From contig NZ_PDBS01000001.1 of NCBI RefSeq assembly GCF_002572525.1, forward strand, positions 620,001 to 684,000: DNA of 64,000 nt, given 5' to 3'. Position 1 is the first letter of the stretch; each line of letters opens with the position of its first letter. The notes beneath the pieces were generated by a model. It was not told the DNA's origin. It did no database searches and saw nothing but the letters and a program-made list of their open reading frames with translations. A program made the translations under genes and the position numbers. Shown here piece after piece: positions 24,401 through 34,100 of the stretch. Origin of the DNA: Natrinema sp. CBA1119. Lineage in GTDB: Archaea > Halobacteriota > Halobacteria > Halobacteriales > Natrialbaceae.

Positions 24401-25573
24401 ATGCTCGAGGGAGTCAACGTCGCGCTCGGGATCACGGGGTCGATCGCGGCCGTGAAGACGGTCGAACTGGCCCACGAGCTGCGACGCCACGGTGCGGCGG
24501 TTCGCGGCGTGATGACCGGCAGCGCACAGGGGATCGTCCACCCCTGGGCGGTCGAATTTGCCACCGAAAACGAGGTCGTCACGGAGATCACGGGCGGCGT
24601 CGAACACGTCGATCTCTGCGGCTACGAGGGCTGGGCCGACGTATTCTTGATCGCACCCGCGACGGCGAACACCGTCGGCAAGATCGCGGGTGCCGTCGAC
24701 GACACGCCCGTCACGACCTGTGCCACGACCGCGCTCGGTGCCGACACACCAGTCGTCATCGCGCCCGCGATGCACGAACCGATGTACGACCACCCCGGCG
24801 TGCTCGAGGCCATCGACACCGTCACCGAGTGGGGCGTTGACTTCGTCGATCCCCGCATCGAGGAGGGGAAAGCCAAGATCGCGAGCGAGGAAGCGATCGT
24901 CTGTGATGTGGCCCGCGCGGCCGGCGACCGGCCGCTCGAGGGCGAGCACGTCGTCGTCACGAGCGGCGCGACGAGCGAGTCGATCGACCCCGTCCGGGTT
25001 ATCACGAACCGGTCGTCGGGCAAGATGGGGCGAGCGGTCGCGAAAGCCTGCTACGTCCGCGGAGCCGACGCGACGCTCGTTCACGACGGGACCGACGTCC
25101 CCTACGCCGACGTTTGCGAGGTCGAGAGCGCAAGCGAGATGCTCGCGGCCACGCGCGAGGCCTGTACGGACGCCGACGCGCTCGTCTCGGCGGCCGCGAT
25201 CAGCGACTACACTGTCGAGGGGAGCGACGAGAAGATCCGCTCGGGCCGGGAGCTCACGCTCGAACTCGAGCCCACGCCGAAGCTCATCGACGAGATTCGT
25301 ACCGAATACCCCGACCTGCCGATCGTCGGCTTCAAGACCGAGACCTCCGGTGACGACGGGGCGATGATCGAGCAGGCCAGAACAACCCTCGAGCGAGCCG
25401 ATCTCGCGTTCGTCGTCGCCAACGACGCGAGCGTGATGGGGGCGGAGACGACGAGCGCGCTGCTCGTCCACGCTAGCGACGTTGCACGCTACGAGGGGAC
25501 GAAAGCCGGGCTGGGTGGCGAGATCGCCGATTCGATCGCGGCGGTGCTCGGGGCGAGGCCGACAACGGACTGA
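24401..25573 (+). CDS. coaBC: Phosphopantothenoylcysteine decarboxylase / phosphopantothenate-cysteine ligase
   Basis: This bifunctional coenzyme A synthesis enzyme has 390 residues. The CoaC flavoprotein half begins LEGVNVALGITGSIAAVKTVEL. It carries LIAPATANTVGKIAGAVDD, with the conserved Asn, and APAMHEPMYDHP. The CoaB half starts around 185 with GEHVVVTSGATSESIDPVR; it includes ITNRSSGKMGRAVA and the later SAAAISDYTVE and PKLIDEI segments, which bind CTP/phosphopantothenate. It decarboxylates 4'-phosphopantothenoylcysteine to 4'-phosphopantetheine after forming it. The length is normal for archaea. Confidence 0.95.
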   Translation: MLEGVNVALGITGSIAAVKTVELAHELRRHGAAVRGVMTGSAQGIVHPWAVEFATENEVVTEITGGVEHVDLCGYEGWADVFLIAPATANTVGKIAGAVDDTPVTTCATTALGADTPVVIAPAMHEPMYDHPGVLEAIDTVTEWGVDFVDPRIEEGKAKIASEEAIVCDVARAAGDRPLEGEHVVVTSGATSESIDPVRVITNRSSGKMGRAVAKACYVRGADATLVHDGTDVPYADVCEVESASEMLAATREACTDADALVSAAAISDYTVEGSDEKIRSGRELTLELEPTPKLIDEIRTEYPDLPIVGFKTETSGDDGAMIEQARTTLERADLAFVVANDASVMGAETTSALLVHASDVARYEGTKAGLGGEIADSIAAVLGARPTTD

Positions 25574-25688
25574 GCGTTCAGCGCGCCCGTCAGGAGAATT
25601 ATATGGGTGGGGTTCATCCGACCGAACTAATGGGTATTCGACCTGGTTTGAACGCGATCGAACGACCGGAGTCGTCCGGGCCCCCGAG

Positions 25689-26336
25689 GTGACCGACGTG
25701 GCGCAAATACACCGAACCGACGACACCCCCACCACCGACGACACCGACGGCGATGACGCGTCCGACGACGATCACGACGCGCCTGACGAACCGCTCTCCA
25801 AAGGCGAGGTCTTCGAGGTGTTGCGGAATCAGCGGCGTCGCTATATCCTGCAGTACCTCAAACAGGACGATCGACCCGTCGAACTCGGCGATCTCGCCCA
25901 GCAGATCGCCGCCTGGGAGTACGACACGACCCTTGAGGGTGTCACCCCCGAGCAGCGAAAGCGGGTCTACACGACGCTGCAACAGACCCATCTTCCGAAG
26001 ATGGACGCAACCGGCATTCTCTGCTTCGACGCCGATCGAGGCGTCATCGAGGGGACCGAGCGAACCGGAGACATCAGCGTCTACCTCGAGATCGTCCCCG
26101 GCCGGGAGTTCGCGTGGCGCGAGCTGTACCTCTCGCTGGGCGCGATCAGCTGTGCGCTGGTCGCCGCACTGTGGCTGGAGATCTATCCGCTAACGCATCT
26201 CTCGGAACTGACCTGGACTGCCGCCATCGCGGGGACGTTCACGCTCACTGCGGTCGTCCACATCTACCACGAGCGAAACATGCGTCTCGGTCACGGCGAC
26301 CAGCCACCGGAACTGAGCTACAGCGCCGACGACTGA
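25689..26336 (+). CDS. wHTH regulator with two C-terminal membrane helices (DUF7344 type)
   Basis: About 215 residues from the GTG at 25689. After an Asp/Thr-rich linker, a DUF7344-like winged helix follows: [38 protein letters not shown] and [19 protein letters not shown]. This matches a large haloarchaeal regulator family. Two transmembrane helices near the C-terminus ([15 protein letters not shown] and [16 protein letters not shown]) tether the domain to the membrane. The in-frame upstream codons overlap coaBC and are not credible, so a GTG start (25689 or 25698) was chosen. The target is unknown. hpt follows 115 bp downstream with its own TATA box. Confidence 0.8.
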   Translation: MTDVAQIHRTDDTPTTDDTDGDDASDDDHDAPDEPLSKGEVFEVLRNQRRRYILQYLKQDDRPVELGDLAQQIAAWEYDTTLEGVTPEQRKRVYTTLQQTHLPKMDATGILCFDADRGVIEGTERTGDISVYLEIVPGREFAWRELYLSLGAISCALVAALWLEIYPLTHLSELTWTAAIAGTFTLTAVVHIYHERNMRLGHGDQPPELSYSADD

Positions 26337-26420
26337 TCGGTCCTCGAACGGTCTGGCAGCCCGAAACGGGCGGCAATCGTCCGGTCAAGAAATATCGCGG
26401 CTCACTCGTTCGGATCGTCA

Positions 26421-26428
26421 ACTTTTAC
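26421..26428 (+). promoter_or_regulatory. TATA box of the hpt gene
   Basis: ACTTTTAC lies 24-31 nt before the ATG at 26452, the standard spacing for a leaderless haloarchaeal mRNA. Confidence 0.55.
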
Positions 26429-26451
26429 TCCGCGACGGTTCGACCCACAGC

Positions 26452-27021
26452 ATGGATCAGCTGAAGCAGTCCCTCCTCGAGGCGCCGATCATCGAGAAGA
26501 ACGGCTATCATTACTTCGTGCACCCGATCAGCGACGGGCTCCCGAAACTCGATCCGGGGCTACTCCGCGAGATCGTCATCCGAATCATCCGGAAAGCCGA
26601 ACTCGAGGAGGTCGATCGGATCGTCACCCCCGCGGCGATGGGCATTCACATCTCCACCGCCGTCTCGCTGATGACCGATATCCCGCTGACCGTCATCCGA
26701 AAGCGCGAGTACGGCCTCGAGGACGAGGTCGCGATCTCCCAGAAGACCGGCTACTCGGAAAACGAGATGTACATCAACGACGTCCGCGAGGGCGAGCGCG
26801 TCCTCGTCCTCGACGACGTCCTCTCGACGGGCGGTACGCTCGCCTCGGTGCTCACGGCGCTCCACGAAATCGGTGCGGAGGTCGTCGATACGGTCGCCGT
26901 GATCAAGAAGGTCGGCGGCGAGAACAAGGTCGACGACGCCGGCTACGACGTCAAGACGCTCATTAATGTCGACGTCGTCGACGGCGAGGTCGTCATCGTC
27001 GACGAGGAAGGCGATCAGTAA
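26452..27021 (+). CDS. hpt: Hypoxanthine/guanine (purine) phosphoribosyltransferase
   Basis: This 189-residue type I phosphoribosyltransferase makes purine nucleotides from free base and PRPP. The PRPP-binding motif [17 protein letters not shown] lies near residues 117-133. [18 protein letters not shown] and [10 protein letters not shown], the flexible loop region, match archaeal HGPRTase/Apt-like proteins. The start [20 protein letters not shown] is characteristic of the archaeal Hpt group. Specificity between hypoxanthine/guanine and adenine cannot be read with certainty. It is monocistronic between a regulator and the peptide importer operon. Confidence 0.9.
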   Translation: MDQLKQSLLEAPIIEKNGYHYFVHPISDGLPKLDPGLLREIVIRIIRKAELEEVDRIVTPAAMGIHISTAVSLMTDIPLTVIRKREYGLEDEVAISQKTGYSENEMYINDVREGERVLVLDDVLSTGGTLASVLTALHEIGAEVVDTVAVIKKVGGENKVDDAGYDVKTLINVDVVDGEVVIVDEEGDQ

Positions 27022-27256
27022 GCGACCGCCGGCGGGCGGGTCGTCGAACGGCCCGTATCATACGAATTGAACGGAATCGAGTGAAGTGTCCTGCTGACCG
27101 TCTTCGTCCGATCGCTCGCGACGGTCCGTCGAATCTCGATACCGACGGCCGGCCAACAAATTGCGGCCGGGACCGGGGACTCGTGTTCGGGGTTTCGAGC
27201 CCCTGCGTGTCTCCCCAACACAAGGAATATGTTCGCCGGATCAGAACTCTACGACT

Positions 27257-28921
27257 ATGTCAGGGAATAGTATCGGGCCGAGTGAACGCGGTCGTCTGCG
27301 ACGGCGTTCACTCCTGAAGGGTGCGGGGGCGGCCGGGGTTGCGGGACTTGCGGGCTGTATCAGGTTCAACAGCGTCACGGCCGACGGCCCGGCCGAGGAG
27401 CTAATACAGGAGGGGTTCGAGGCGGCGGGCGTCGAGCCGCCGTTCGAAACCACGATCGCTATTACCGAAGACGAGGAACGGAACAAGGTCGCACAGCTTC
27501 TCCGGAGCGAACTCAACGGAACCGGCTTTTTCGACGTCTCGATCACCGCTCAGGATTTCGGCTCCCATATCGATATGATGTTCGCCGCGGCCGAGCGGAA
27601 CGAAAACGCCATGTTCGTCTCGAGTTGGACCGGCGGCTGGGATCCGAGCAACTACGTCGACATGCTCTTTCACTCGGACGATCACACGCCGAACGGGTCC
27701 AACATCGGCCACTACTCCAGTGAGACCGTCGACGAGTATATCGACGCCGGCCTCACCGAAACCGATCACGAGGACCGCGTCGAGATTTACCAGAATCTTC
27801 AGGAAGAACTGGTCGCCGATTCGCCGGCGTCGTTCGTTCGCTTCCGCGAAGCGACCCACGTCTGGGACGACGACGTCGTCGGTGGCTGGCAGACGTATCC
27901 GCTTCGACCGGGGACGTACTACGCGATATACGCGCCCTGGGCCGGCGTCTACACCGAACTCGAGGAGGAGTCCGAGTTCGTCGGCGACCTCGGGAGCGAT
28001 GTCACGAACTACGATCCCGTCACGATAACCGGGACCGTCTCCAGTCAGGCGACGGCGCTGCTCTACGAGCAACTCGTCGGCGTCGACTTCGACGGCGAGA
28101 TTCGACCGATGCTCGCCACCGACTGGGAGCGAATCGATGACGAGCAAACTGACGAGATGACCTATCGATTCTCCCTCCGCGAGGGCGTCCGATTTCACAA
28201 CGGCGAGCGACTCACCGCGGCCCACGTCAACGGCTCGCTCGAGCGCTACGAGGGAACGCCGCGAGAGAACGATGTCTACGACTGGTATGAGAGCAGCGAG
28301 GTTATCGACGATCAGACGATCGAGATCAGTTGCTCGCGGGAGTACGGCCCCTTCGAGAGCGCGCTGTTCAACGTCTCGATCGTTCCGATGGCGGTAATCG
28401 ACGGCGAACACGACCTCGAGTCGGAACCGATCGGAACCGGCCCCTACCGGTTCGTCGAACACGAGAGCGACGACCACTGGCGCATGGAGCGCTTCGACGA
28501 GTACTGGTACGAGGGCGGCACCAAAGCGGTCCCCGACACGGCACCGATCGAAACCGTCACGCTCGAGATTATCACCGAAAAGTCGTCCCGACAGGGCGCA
28601 CTCGAGGCCGGGAACATCCACTTCAGTTACGGCGTACCGTCGGCGAGCATCGCCGACTTCGAGAGCGACGCGGCCTACGACGTCGGTCGCCACGTCGGCG
28701 GCGGGTTCGATATGGTGATCTACCCCACCTACCGCGCGCCGTTTTCCGAGCGGTCGGTCCGTCGCGGCTGTAACATGTTGATTCCGCGCGAACGAATCCT
28801 CGAGAACGTCTACCGAGGCATCGGCCAACTGGCGTATACGCCGATCTCACCGCTGCTCGAGGACTATGCGAGCGGATCGTTTCAGGAGATGGTCGCCGAC
28901 GAGTACGTCCGTCCGAACTAA
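27257..28921 (+). CDS. ABC importer substrate-binding lipoprotein, SBP_bac_5 family, circularly permuted
   Basis: A 554-residue Tat lipoprotein: RRRSLLKGAG is the twin-Arg signal and LAGC (Cys34) the lipobox. The domain order is abnormal. Residues ~44-235 (GPAEELIQEGFEAAGV, later WDPSNYVDMLFHS and TDHEDRVEIYQNLQEEL) match the C-terminal third of SBP_bac_5 proteins. Residues ~240-554 match the N-terminal two thirds: NYDPVTITGTVSSQ, LLYEQLVGVDFDGEIRPMLA, FSLREGVRFHNGERLTAAHV, GTGPYRFVEHE. The frame then stops at DEYVRPN, just where the moved block would normally continue. It starts the importer operon, 22 bp before the permease. Ligand: probably a peptide or other small solute. The start ATG was chosen for the Tat signal. 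Confidence 0.85.
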   Translation: MSGNSIGPSERGRLRRRSLLKGAGAAGVAGLAGCIRFNSVTADGPAEELIQEGFEAAGVEPPFETTIAITEDEERNKVAQLLRSELNGTGFFDVSITAQDFGSHIDMMFAAAERNENAMFVSSWTGGWDPSNYVDMLFHSDDHTPNGSNIGHYSSETVDEYIDAGLTETDHEDRVEIYQNLQEELVADSPASFVRFREATHVWDDDVVGGWQTYPLRPGTYYAIYAPWAGVYTELEEESEFVGDLGSDVTNYDPVTITGTVSSQATALLYEQLVGVDFDGEIRPMLATDWERIDDEQTDEMTYRFSLREGVRFHNGERLTAAHVNGSLERYEGTPRENDVYDWYESSEVIDDQTIEISCSREYGPFESALFNVSIVPMAVIDGEHDLESEPIGTGPYRFVEHESDDHWRMERFDEYWYEGGTKAVPDTAPIETVTLEIITEKSSRQGALEAGNIHFSYGVPSASIADFESDAAYDVGRHVGGGFDMVIYPTYRAPFSERSVRRGCNMLIPRERILENVYRGIGQLAYTPISPLLEDYASGSFQEMVADEYVRPN

Positions 28922-28942
28922 CATCACACTCTACTCCTACCA

Positions 28943-29890
28943 ATGACGCTCGGCCGATACGTCTGGACGCGGTTGTTGGTCACCGCGCCGGTCCTCTTCG
29001 GCGTCACCGCACTGACCTTTTCGTTCGTCCACCTGTTGCCGGGCGACGCGGTCGACGCGATAATCGGCTTTCAGGACGTCAGCCCGGCGGTCGAGGCGTC
29101 GATCCGGGCCGAGTACCACCTCGACCAGCCGGTCTGGAAACAGTACGTGCTATGGCTGGGCGACGCGGCGACCCTCGAGTTCGGCGAGTCGCCGATCACC
29201 GGTCGCGACGTCTCGGCGACGATCGGTCGGCGACTCCCAGCGACGCTCGCGCTCGGCGGGGCCGCGTGGCTGCTCGCGCTCGCGGTCGGGATCCCCGCGG
29301 GAATCGTCGCCGCCGTGAGGGCGGGCGAGCCGGCCGACGAACTCGGGCGGATCGCGGCGCTTGCCGGGATCGCGACGCCGAACTTCTGGCTCGGCCTCAT
29401 CCTGTTGTTCGTCTTCAGCGTCCGGCTGGGCTGGTTTCGCGTCATCCCGCCGGACGCGCCGCTCGCCAGCCTCGCGATGGCGAAGTTCATGCTCCTGCCG
29501 ACGATCACGCTCGGGACCGCGTCGGCCGCACTGATCACGCGCCTGTTGCGGTCGTCGATGCGCCGGGAACTCGAGGCGGCCTACGTCCGGACCGCACGCG
29601 CGAAGGGGCTCTCCGAACGAACGGTGATTCTGAAACACGTCCTGCGAAACGCCCTGCTTCCGGTCGTCACCGTCGCCGGCCTCCAGCTCGCCTTTCTCGT
29701 CGACGGTGCCGTCGTCGTCGAACAGATATTCTCCTGGCCGGGCATGGGGCGGCTACTTGTCCGGTCGATCCTCCGGCGCGACTACACCGTCATCCAGGCG
29801 ACCGTCCTCGTCATCGGCGTCGCGATCGTGTTCGCGACCCTGCTCGTCGACATCGTCTACGCGATCCTCGATCCGCGAATTCGATACTGA
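28943..29890 (+). CDS. dppB: Dipeptide/oligopeptide ABC importer permease, DppB type
   Basis: This 315-residue inner permease begins LGRYVWTRLLVTAPVLFGVTA, the classical DppB first helix, followed by a large external loop and about six helices. The coupling-helix EAA motif is AAYVRTARAKGLSERTVILK, with HVLRNALLPVV after it. It pairs with the DppC-like subunit 3 bp downstream and the two ATPases, forming a complete importer in the order SBP-B-C-D-F. Family assignment is firm; the transported solute (dipeptides, oligopeptides, nickel or glycans) is inferred only from family. Confidence 0.92.
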   Translation: MTLGRYVWTRLLVTAPVLFGVTALTFSFVHLLPGDAVDAIIGFQDVSPAVEASIRAEYHLDQPVWKQYVLWLGDAATLEFGESPITGRDVSATIGRRLPATLALGGAAWLLALAVGIPAGIVAAVRAGEPADELGRIAALAGIATPNFWLGLILLFVFSVRLGWFRVIPPDAPLASLAMAKFMLLPTITLGTASAALITRLLRSSMRRELEAAYVRTARAKGLSERTVILKHVLRNALLPVVTVAGLQLAFLVDGAVVVEQIFSWPGMGRLLVRSILRRDYTVIQATVLVIGVAIVFATLLVDIVYAILDPRIRY

Positions 29891-29893
29891 CCA

Positions 29894-31021
29894 ATGAGCG
29901 ACCGACATCCCACCACCCAGCGCGGCCGGATTCGCATCGTCGGCTTCGACGACGCCGTCGCGGACCAGCAAGCGGGTGATCGGGACGACGACGACGATAT
30001 CGACGCCACAACAGCGGCGGGATCCATCGCCAGTTCGACGACGCCCGAGGAGACCACAACGGAGACAGAGTCAGAACCCGATCGGCCGAGACGTCGCCTC
30101 GAGGACGCGTGGCGTCGGTTCCGACGGAACCGAACGGCGATGGCCGGGCTGGGAGTGATCGTCGTCATGGCGGTGCTGGCCGTCTTCGCCAGACCGATCG
30201 AGGTGTCGACGGCGGAAGTCACGATCACGCTCCAGCCGTTCTCGCTGGCACCGTACGATCCGTCCGCGATGTTCGTCGGCCCGGCGAACGCGCCGCCCTC
30301 TCGAGCGCATCCCTTCGGCACGGACTGGGCGGGCCGCGACCAGCTCTCGCGGGTCCTCGTCGGCGGCCGGTACACGCTGGGAATCGGGCTCGTCGCCGTC
30401 GCACTGGCGCTTTGCGTCGGCGTCCCCCTCGGGGCGATCGCAGGCTACTTCGGCGGCTGGATCGACGAGGCGATCATGCGACTCGTCGACGTGCTGTACG
30501 CCTTCCCGTTTCTGGTGCTGGCGATCGCGATCGTCCCGATCCTCGAGCCGGTGCCGATCCTCGGCGGCGGCTTCTGGACGGTGGTGCTGGCGCTGGCCGT
30601 CACCGGCTGGATCGGCTACGCTCGCCTGTTGCGCGGCGAGGTTCTCTCGGTCCGAGAACGCGAGTACGTCACGGCCGCGAGAGCGCTCGGCGTCCCCGAT
30701 CGGACTGTCATCCGCAGACACGTCGTCCCGAACGCCGTCGCCCCCGTCGTCGTCCAGGCGACGCTCAACGTCGGCACGGTCGTCCTCACCGCGGCGGCGC
30801 TCGGCTTCCTCGGCCTCGGCCTCGAGCCCGGGAGCGCCGAGTGGGGTGCGATGCTCTCCCAGGGCCGGAGTTCGCTCGTACAGGGCCGCTGGCACATCAC
30901 CGTCTTTCCCGGGCTCGCGATCTTCCTGTTCGTGCTGGCGATCAACCTCGTCGGTGACGGGATCAACGACGCGCTGGACCCCCACCGGGACGTGAGCGAC
31001 GAACGGAGGCGGCTGCGCTGA
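29894..31021 (+). CDS. dppC: Dipeptide/oligopeptide ABC importer permease, DppC type
   Basis: A 375-residue permease with an unusual N-terminal cytoplasmic extension of about 75 acidic, Thr-rich residues before DAWRRFRRNRTAMAGLGVIV, where the standard OppC-N region starts. The EAA motif is REYVTAARALGVPDRTVIRR, followed by HVVPNAVAPVV. A periplasmic-type loop with PFGTDWAGRDQLSRVLVGG is typical of DppC. The stop overlaps the next ATG by one base. The extension is absent from bacterial DppC and may be a haloarchaeal disordered tail. Confidence 0.92.
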   Translation: MSDRHPTTQRGRIRIVGFDDAVADQQAGDRDDDDDIDATTAAGSIASSTTPEETTTETESEPDRPRRRLEDAWRRFRRNRTAMAGLGVIVVMAVLAVFARPIEVSTAEVTITLQPFSLAPYDPSAMFVGPANAPPSRAHPFGTDWAGRDQLSRVLVGGRYTLGIGLVAVALALCVGVPLGAIAGYFGGWIDEAIMRLVDVLYAFPFLVLAIAIVPILEPVPILGGGFWTVVLALAVTGWIGYARLLRGEVLSVREREYVTAARALGVPDRTVIRRHVVPNAVAPVVVQATLNVGTVVLTAAALGFLGLGLEPGSAEWGAMLSQGRSSLVQGRWHITVFPGLAIFLFVLAINLVGDGINDALDPHRDVSDERRRLR

Positions 31022-32157
31022 TGTCGCTGCTCGAGGTGGATGATCTCGTCGTCCAGTTCTATACCGAAAACGGCGTCGTCCGGGCGGTCGACGGCATCAG
31101 TTACGAGATCCGCGCGGGCGAGACGCTCGGACTCGTCGGCGAGAGCGGAGCCGGCAAGAGCGTCGCCAGCCTCGCGTTGCTCCGGCTAATCGACTCCCCC
31201 GGCGAGATCGTCGGCGGCGAGATCAGGTTTCGCGGGCGGGACGTTCTCGAGCTATCGGCCGACGAGATGCGCGGGCTCAGAGGCGACGAGATCGCGATGG
31301 TCTTTCAGGACGCGGGCGCGGCGCTCAACCCAGTCTACACCGTCGGCGAACAGATATCGGAGGCGATCCGTACACACGAGGCCGTCACCGACGAGACGGC
31401 TCGCGACCGCGCGATTGCGCTCCTCGAGCGGGTCGGAATCTCTGACCCGGCCGCCCGATATTCGGACTACCCCCACGAGTTCTCCGGTGGAATGCAACAG
31501 CGGGCCGTCATCGCGATGGGGCTGTCCTGCGATCCCGCCCTGCTCGTCTGCGACGAGCCGACGACCGACCTCGACGTCACTGTTCAGGCAGGGATCCTCG
31601 AGTTACTCGCGGATCTCGCGCGGGAGTCAGAGACGGCGATCCAGCTGGTCACCCACGACCTCGGCGTCGTCGCCGAGATCTGCGATCGGGTACTGGTGCA
31701 GTACGCGGGCGAAATCGTCGAGCGCGCGCCGGTCGAGGAGCTGTACTACGACCCGAAACACCCCTATACCGTGGGGTTACTGGCCTCGATTCCCCGAGTA
31801 GGCGACGGGCGTGAGCGCCTCGCGACCGTCCCCGGGACGACCCCCGACCTCGTCGATCCGCCAACCGGCTGCCGGTTCCACCCGCGCTGCCCGTACGCGG
31901 AGGGCGTCTGTGCCAGACGTCGCCCGCCGCTCGTCGAGACGGAATCGGGAGCTCCGGACGACGGCCACCCCGAGACCCACGTCGCCGCCTGTCTCGAGTA
32001 CACCGGCGACCTCGAGGAGGGGCTGGACTACGAGGTGCAGGTTCGGGACGGAGCGGACGAATCGACCGAGTCGAACGAACCGGACGAACGCCATCTCGGC
32101 GGGGACGACGGCGAAGAACCGACCCGCGAACGCGACCGGAGGGGTGAGCCGCGATGA
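31021..32157 (+). CDS. dppD: Dipeptide/oligopeptide ABC importer ATPase, DppD type
   Basis: This 378-residue ATPase has Walker [13 protein letters not shown]-loop [12 protein letters not shown], signature [15 protein letters not shown], Walker [17 protein letters not shown] and switch His in [11 protein letters not shown]. The C-terminal oligopeptide-transporter domain contains [20 protein letters not shown]. An acidic tail of about 45 residues follows. It overlaps dppC by one base and dppF by four bases, so translation is coupled. It energises import together with the DppF homologue. Confidence 0.94.
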   Translation: MSLLEVDDLVVQFYTENGVVRAVDGISYEIRAGETLGLVGESGAGKSVASLALLRLIDSPGEIVGGEIRFRGRDVLELSADEMRGLRGDEIAMVFQDAGAALNPVYTVGEQISEAIRTHEAVTDETARDRAIALLERVGISDPAARYSDYPHEFSGGMQQRAVIAMGLSCDPALLVCDEPTTDLDVTVQAGILELLADLARESETAIQLVTHDLGVVAEICDRVLVQYAGEIVERAPVEELYYDPKHPYTVGLLASIPRVGDGRERLATVPGTTPDLVDPPTGCRFHPRCPYAEGVCARRRPPLVETESGAPDDGHPETHVAACLEYTGDLEEGLDYEVQVRDGADESTESNEPDERHLGGDDGEEPTRERDRRGEPR

Positions 32158-33479
32158 CGACGACCGACGACCCACTGATTCGCGCCGAGGGGCTCGAGAA
32201 ACGCTACACGACGGCTGACGGCTTTCTCGATCGACTGCTCGGGCGGCGCGAAACGGTTCGGGCGGTCGACGGCGTCGACCTCGAGATTCGCGCCGGCGAG
32301 ACGCTCGGGCTGGTCGGCGAGAGCGGCTGCGGCAAGACGACGCTCGGCCGGGCGCTCGTCCGACTGCTCGAGCCGACTGCGGGCTCGATCACCTACCGCG
32401 ACACCGAACTGACCGAGTGCTCCCGGTCCGAACTCCGGGCGCTGCGATCCGAGATTCAGTACGTCTTTCAGGATCCTCTCGCCAGCCTGAACCCGCAGCT
32501 GACCGTCGCCGACATCGTCGGCGAGGCGCTCGCGGTTCACGACGTCGTTCCGCCGGAGCACCGCGACGAGCGCGTTCGGGAGTTGCTCGAGACGGTCGGG
32601 CTGCAACCCAATCACGCGAGCCGGTACCCCCACGAGTTTTCGGGCGGCCAGCGCCAGCGGATCGGCATCGCACGCGCGCTCGCGGTCGAACCCGAGTTCC
32701 TCGTCTGCGACGAGCCGGTGTCCTCGCTCGACGTCTCCGTACAGGCCGGGATCATCAATCTGCTCGCCGACCTCCAGAAGGAGTTCGGGCTTTCCTATCT
32801 CATTATCACCCACGACCTCTCGGTGGTCGAGCACGTCGCCGACCGGGTCGCCGTGATGTATCTCGGGGGACTCGTCGAAACCGGGACGACTACCGAGGTC
32901 TTCGACGCGCCCTCTCACCCCTACACCGAAGCGCTGCTGTCGGCGATCCCCGAACCCGACCCCTGCTGGGCGGGCGATCGGATCGTCCTCGAGGGATCGG
33001 TTCCCTCCCCCACCGATCCGCCCTCTGGCTGTCGATTTCACACGCGCTGTCCGAAAGTCATCCCGCCCGCCGAGTACGACCTCGAGACGGACTCGTTCCG
33101 CTCGATCATGGCGCTTCGAACGCGACTCGCCGAGGCGGACGCCGACGCGGGACTCGAGGCGCTCCTCCCGCGAACCGACGCCAGCGGGGACGCCACCGCG
33201 GCGATCCGGGACGCCAACGGGATCCCCCACCAGCTCTCCGATCCGGACGCGGAGGCGGCTCTCGCGGACGCGCTCGAGGTCGCTTCGGCCGGCGATTTCG
33301 AGGCCGCACGGGATCGGCTCGCGTCGGCGTTCGAGACGCCCTGCGAGACGACTAAGCCGGCGCTCGAACCGGGGACGGCCGACCATCCGATCGCCTGCCA
33401 CCGGTTCGATGATCGACTCGAGGGCGAACCCGAACCGATCGCCGGAACGAAACGCCGTATGCGAGGGACCGACCGATGA
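32154..33479 (+). CDS. dppF: Dipeptide/oligopeptide ABC importer ATPase, DppF type
   Basis: This 441-residue ATPase has Walker [14 protein letters not shown]-loop [13 protein letters not shown], signature [13 protein letters not shown], Walker [18 protein letters not shown] and switch His [11 protein letters not shown]. The C-terminal oligo_HPY region carries [13 protein letters not shown]. Beyond it is an Ala/Asp-rich extension of about 110 residues, longer than the bacterial protein, of the type common in haloarchaeal DppF. It overlaps both neighbours by 4 bp. Confidence 0.94.
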   Translation: MTTTDDPLIRAEGLEKRYTTADGFLDRLLGRRETVRAVDGVDLEIRAGETLGLVGESGCGKTTLGRALVRLLEPTAGSITYRDTELTECSRSELRALRSEIQYVFQDPLASLNPQLTVADIVGEALAVHDVVPPEHRDERVRELLETVGLQPNHASRYPHEFSGGQRQRIGIARALAVEPEFLVCDEPVSSLDVSVQAGIINLLADLQKEFGLSYLIITHDLSVVEHVADRVAVMYLGGLVETGTTTEVFDAPSHPYTEALLSAIPEPDPCWAGDRIVLEGSVPSPTDPPSGCRFHTRCPKVIPPAEYDLETDSFRSIMALRTRLAEADADAGLEALLPRTDASGDATAAIRDANGIPHQLSDPDAEAALADALEVASAGDFEAARDRLASAFETPCETTKPALEPGTADHPIACHRFDDRLEGEPEPIAGTKRRMRGTDR

Positions 33480-34021
33480 CGGGAAACGACGACTTCGACG
33501 CGCTCGAGCGGTCGACCGACGATCCGTTCGCGCCCGGGCGGGAGAGCGGTAACGGGGGCGGGGGCGGGGGCGGGGGCGGGCGCACGATCGACTGGACAGC
33601 GTTCAGCCACGCGTTCACGCCGCGGGCGTTGCGTCACCGCGCGATCGACATCAGCGTCTCGACGGATAACCGCCGATACGAGCACGGCGAGCCGGTCGAG
33701 ATCACCGTCGAGTTTCGCAACCGGCTCCCGCTCCCGATTCGGATCCGGACCGAGTCGCCAAAGCGCTGGGTCTGGGCCGTCGACGGCTACAGGGAGGCCT
33801 CGCAGGTACCGCGGACGGTTCCCGACCGGCCCGCCGCGTTCTCCTTCGCCCGGCGCGAGCGCAAACGCTTCCGCCGACGGTGGTCCCAGCGAATTCGGGT
33901 TTCCGACGACGAGTGGAAGCCGGTCGACGCGGGCACGTACGCGATCGAGGTGCGGCTCAATTGCGCGGACGCTGCAGCCCGCGGTCTCGTCGATCGAACC
34001 GCGATCGAAATCGAGGGCTAA
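33476..34021 (+). CDS. Uncharacterised Ig-like (BsuPI/DUF7974-like) protein, last gene of the importer operon
   Basis: A 181-residue protein co-translated with dppF (4-bp overlap). After an acidic start and a 9-Gly linker (about residues 27-35) lies a beta-rich domain: [21 protein letters not shown], then [19 protein letters not shown], then the final strand [11 protein letters not shown]. The order 'polar strand, aromatic W-x-W-x-V/S-DG hairpin, GTY-strand' recalls the BsuPI intracellular protease-inhibitor-like Ig fold. I infer the resemblance; no homologue can be confirmed here. There is no signal peptide. Its fixed place after dppF suggests a link to the transporter or to peptide/protease control. 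The Gly linker DNA is a G-run microsatellite. Confidence 0.65.
   Translation: MTGNDDFDALERSTDDPFAPGRESGNGGGGGGGGGRTIDWTAFSHAFTPRALRHRAIDISVSTDNRRYEHGEPVEITVEFRNRLPLPIRIRTESPKRWVWAVDGYREASQVPRTVPDRPAAFSFARRERKRFRRRWSQRIRVSDDEWKPVDAGTYAIEVRLNCADAAARGLVDRTAIEIEG
33554..33580 (+). repeat. Tandem GGGGGC run (poly-Gly linker, possible G-quadruplex)
   Basis: Four consecutive GGGGGC units followed by GGGC sit on the coding strand. The sequence meets the simple four-G-tract requirement for a G-quadruplex, and encodes consecutive Gly residues. Gain or loss of a unit keeps the frame. Confidence 0.8.
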
Positions 34022-34100
34022 CGCGCCGCTCCGGACGCGCGTCGATCCCCAATACGCGTTTCTCGAGCGGTTGCTTCCGAGGACCGAAAATAGCGGTATG

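Noticed and set aside
24179-25744. 521-residue minus-strand frame opposite coaBC
   Set aside because: coaBC has full family motifs on the plus strand; the reverse frame is an open shadow, common in high-GC DNA.
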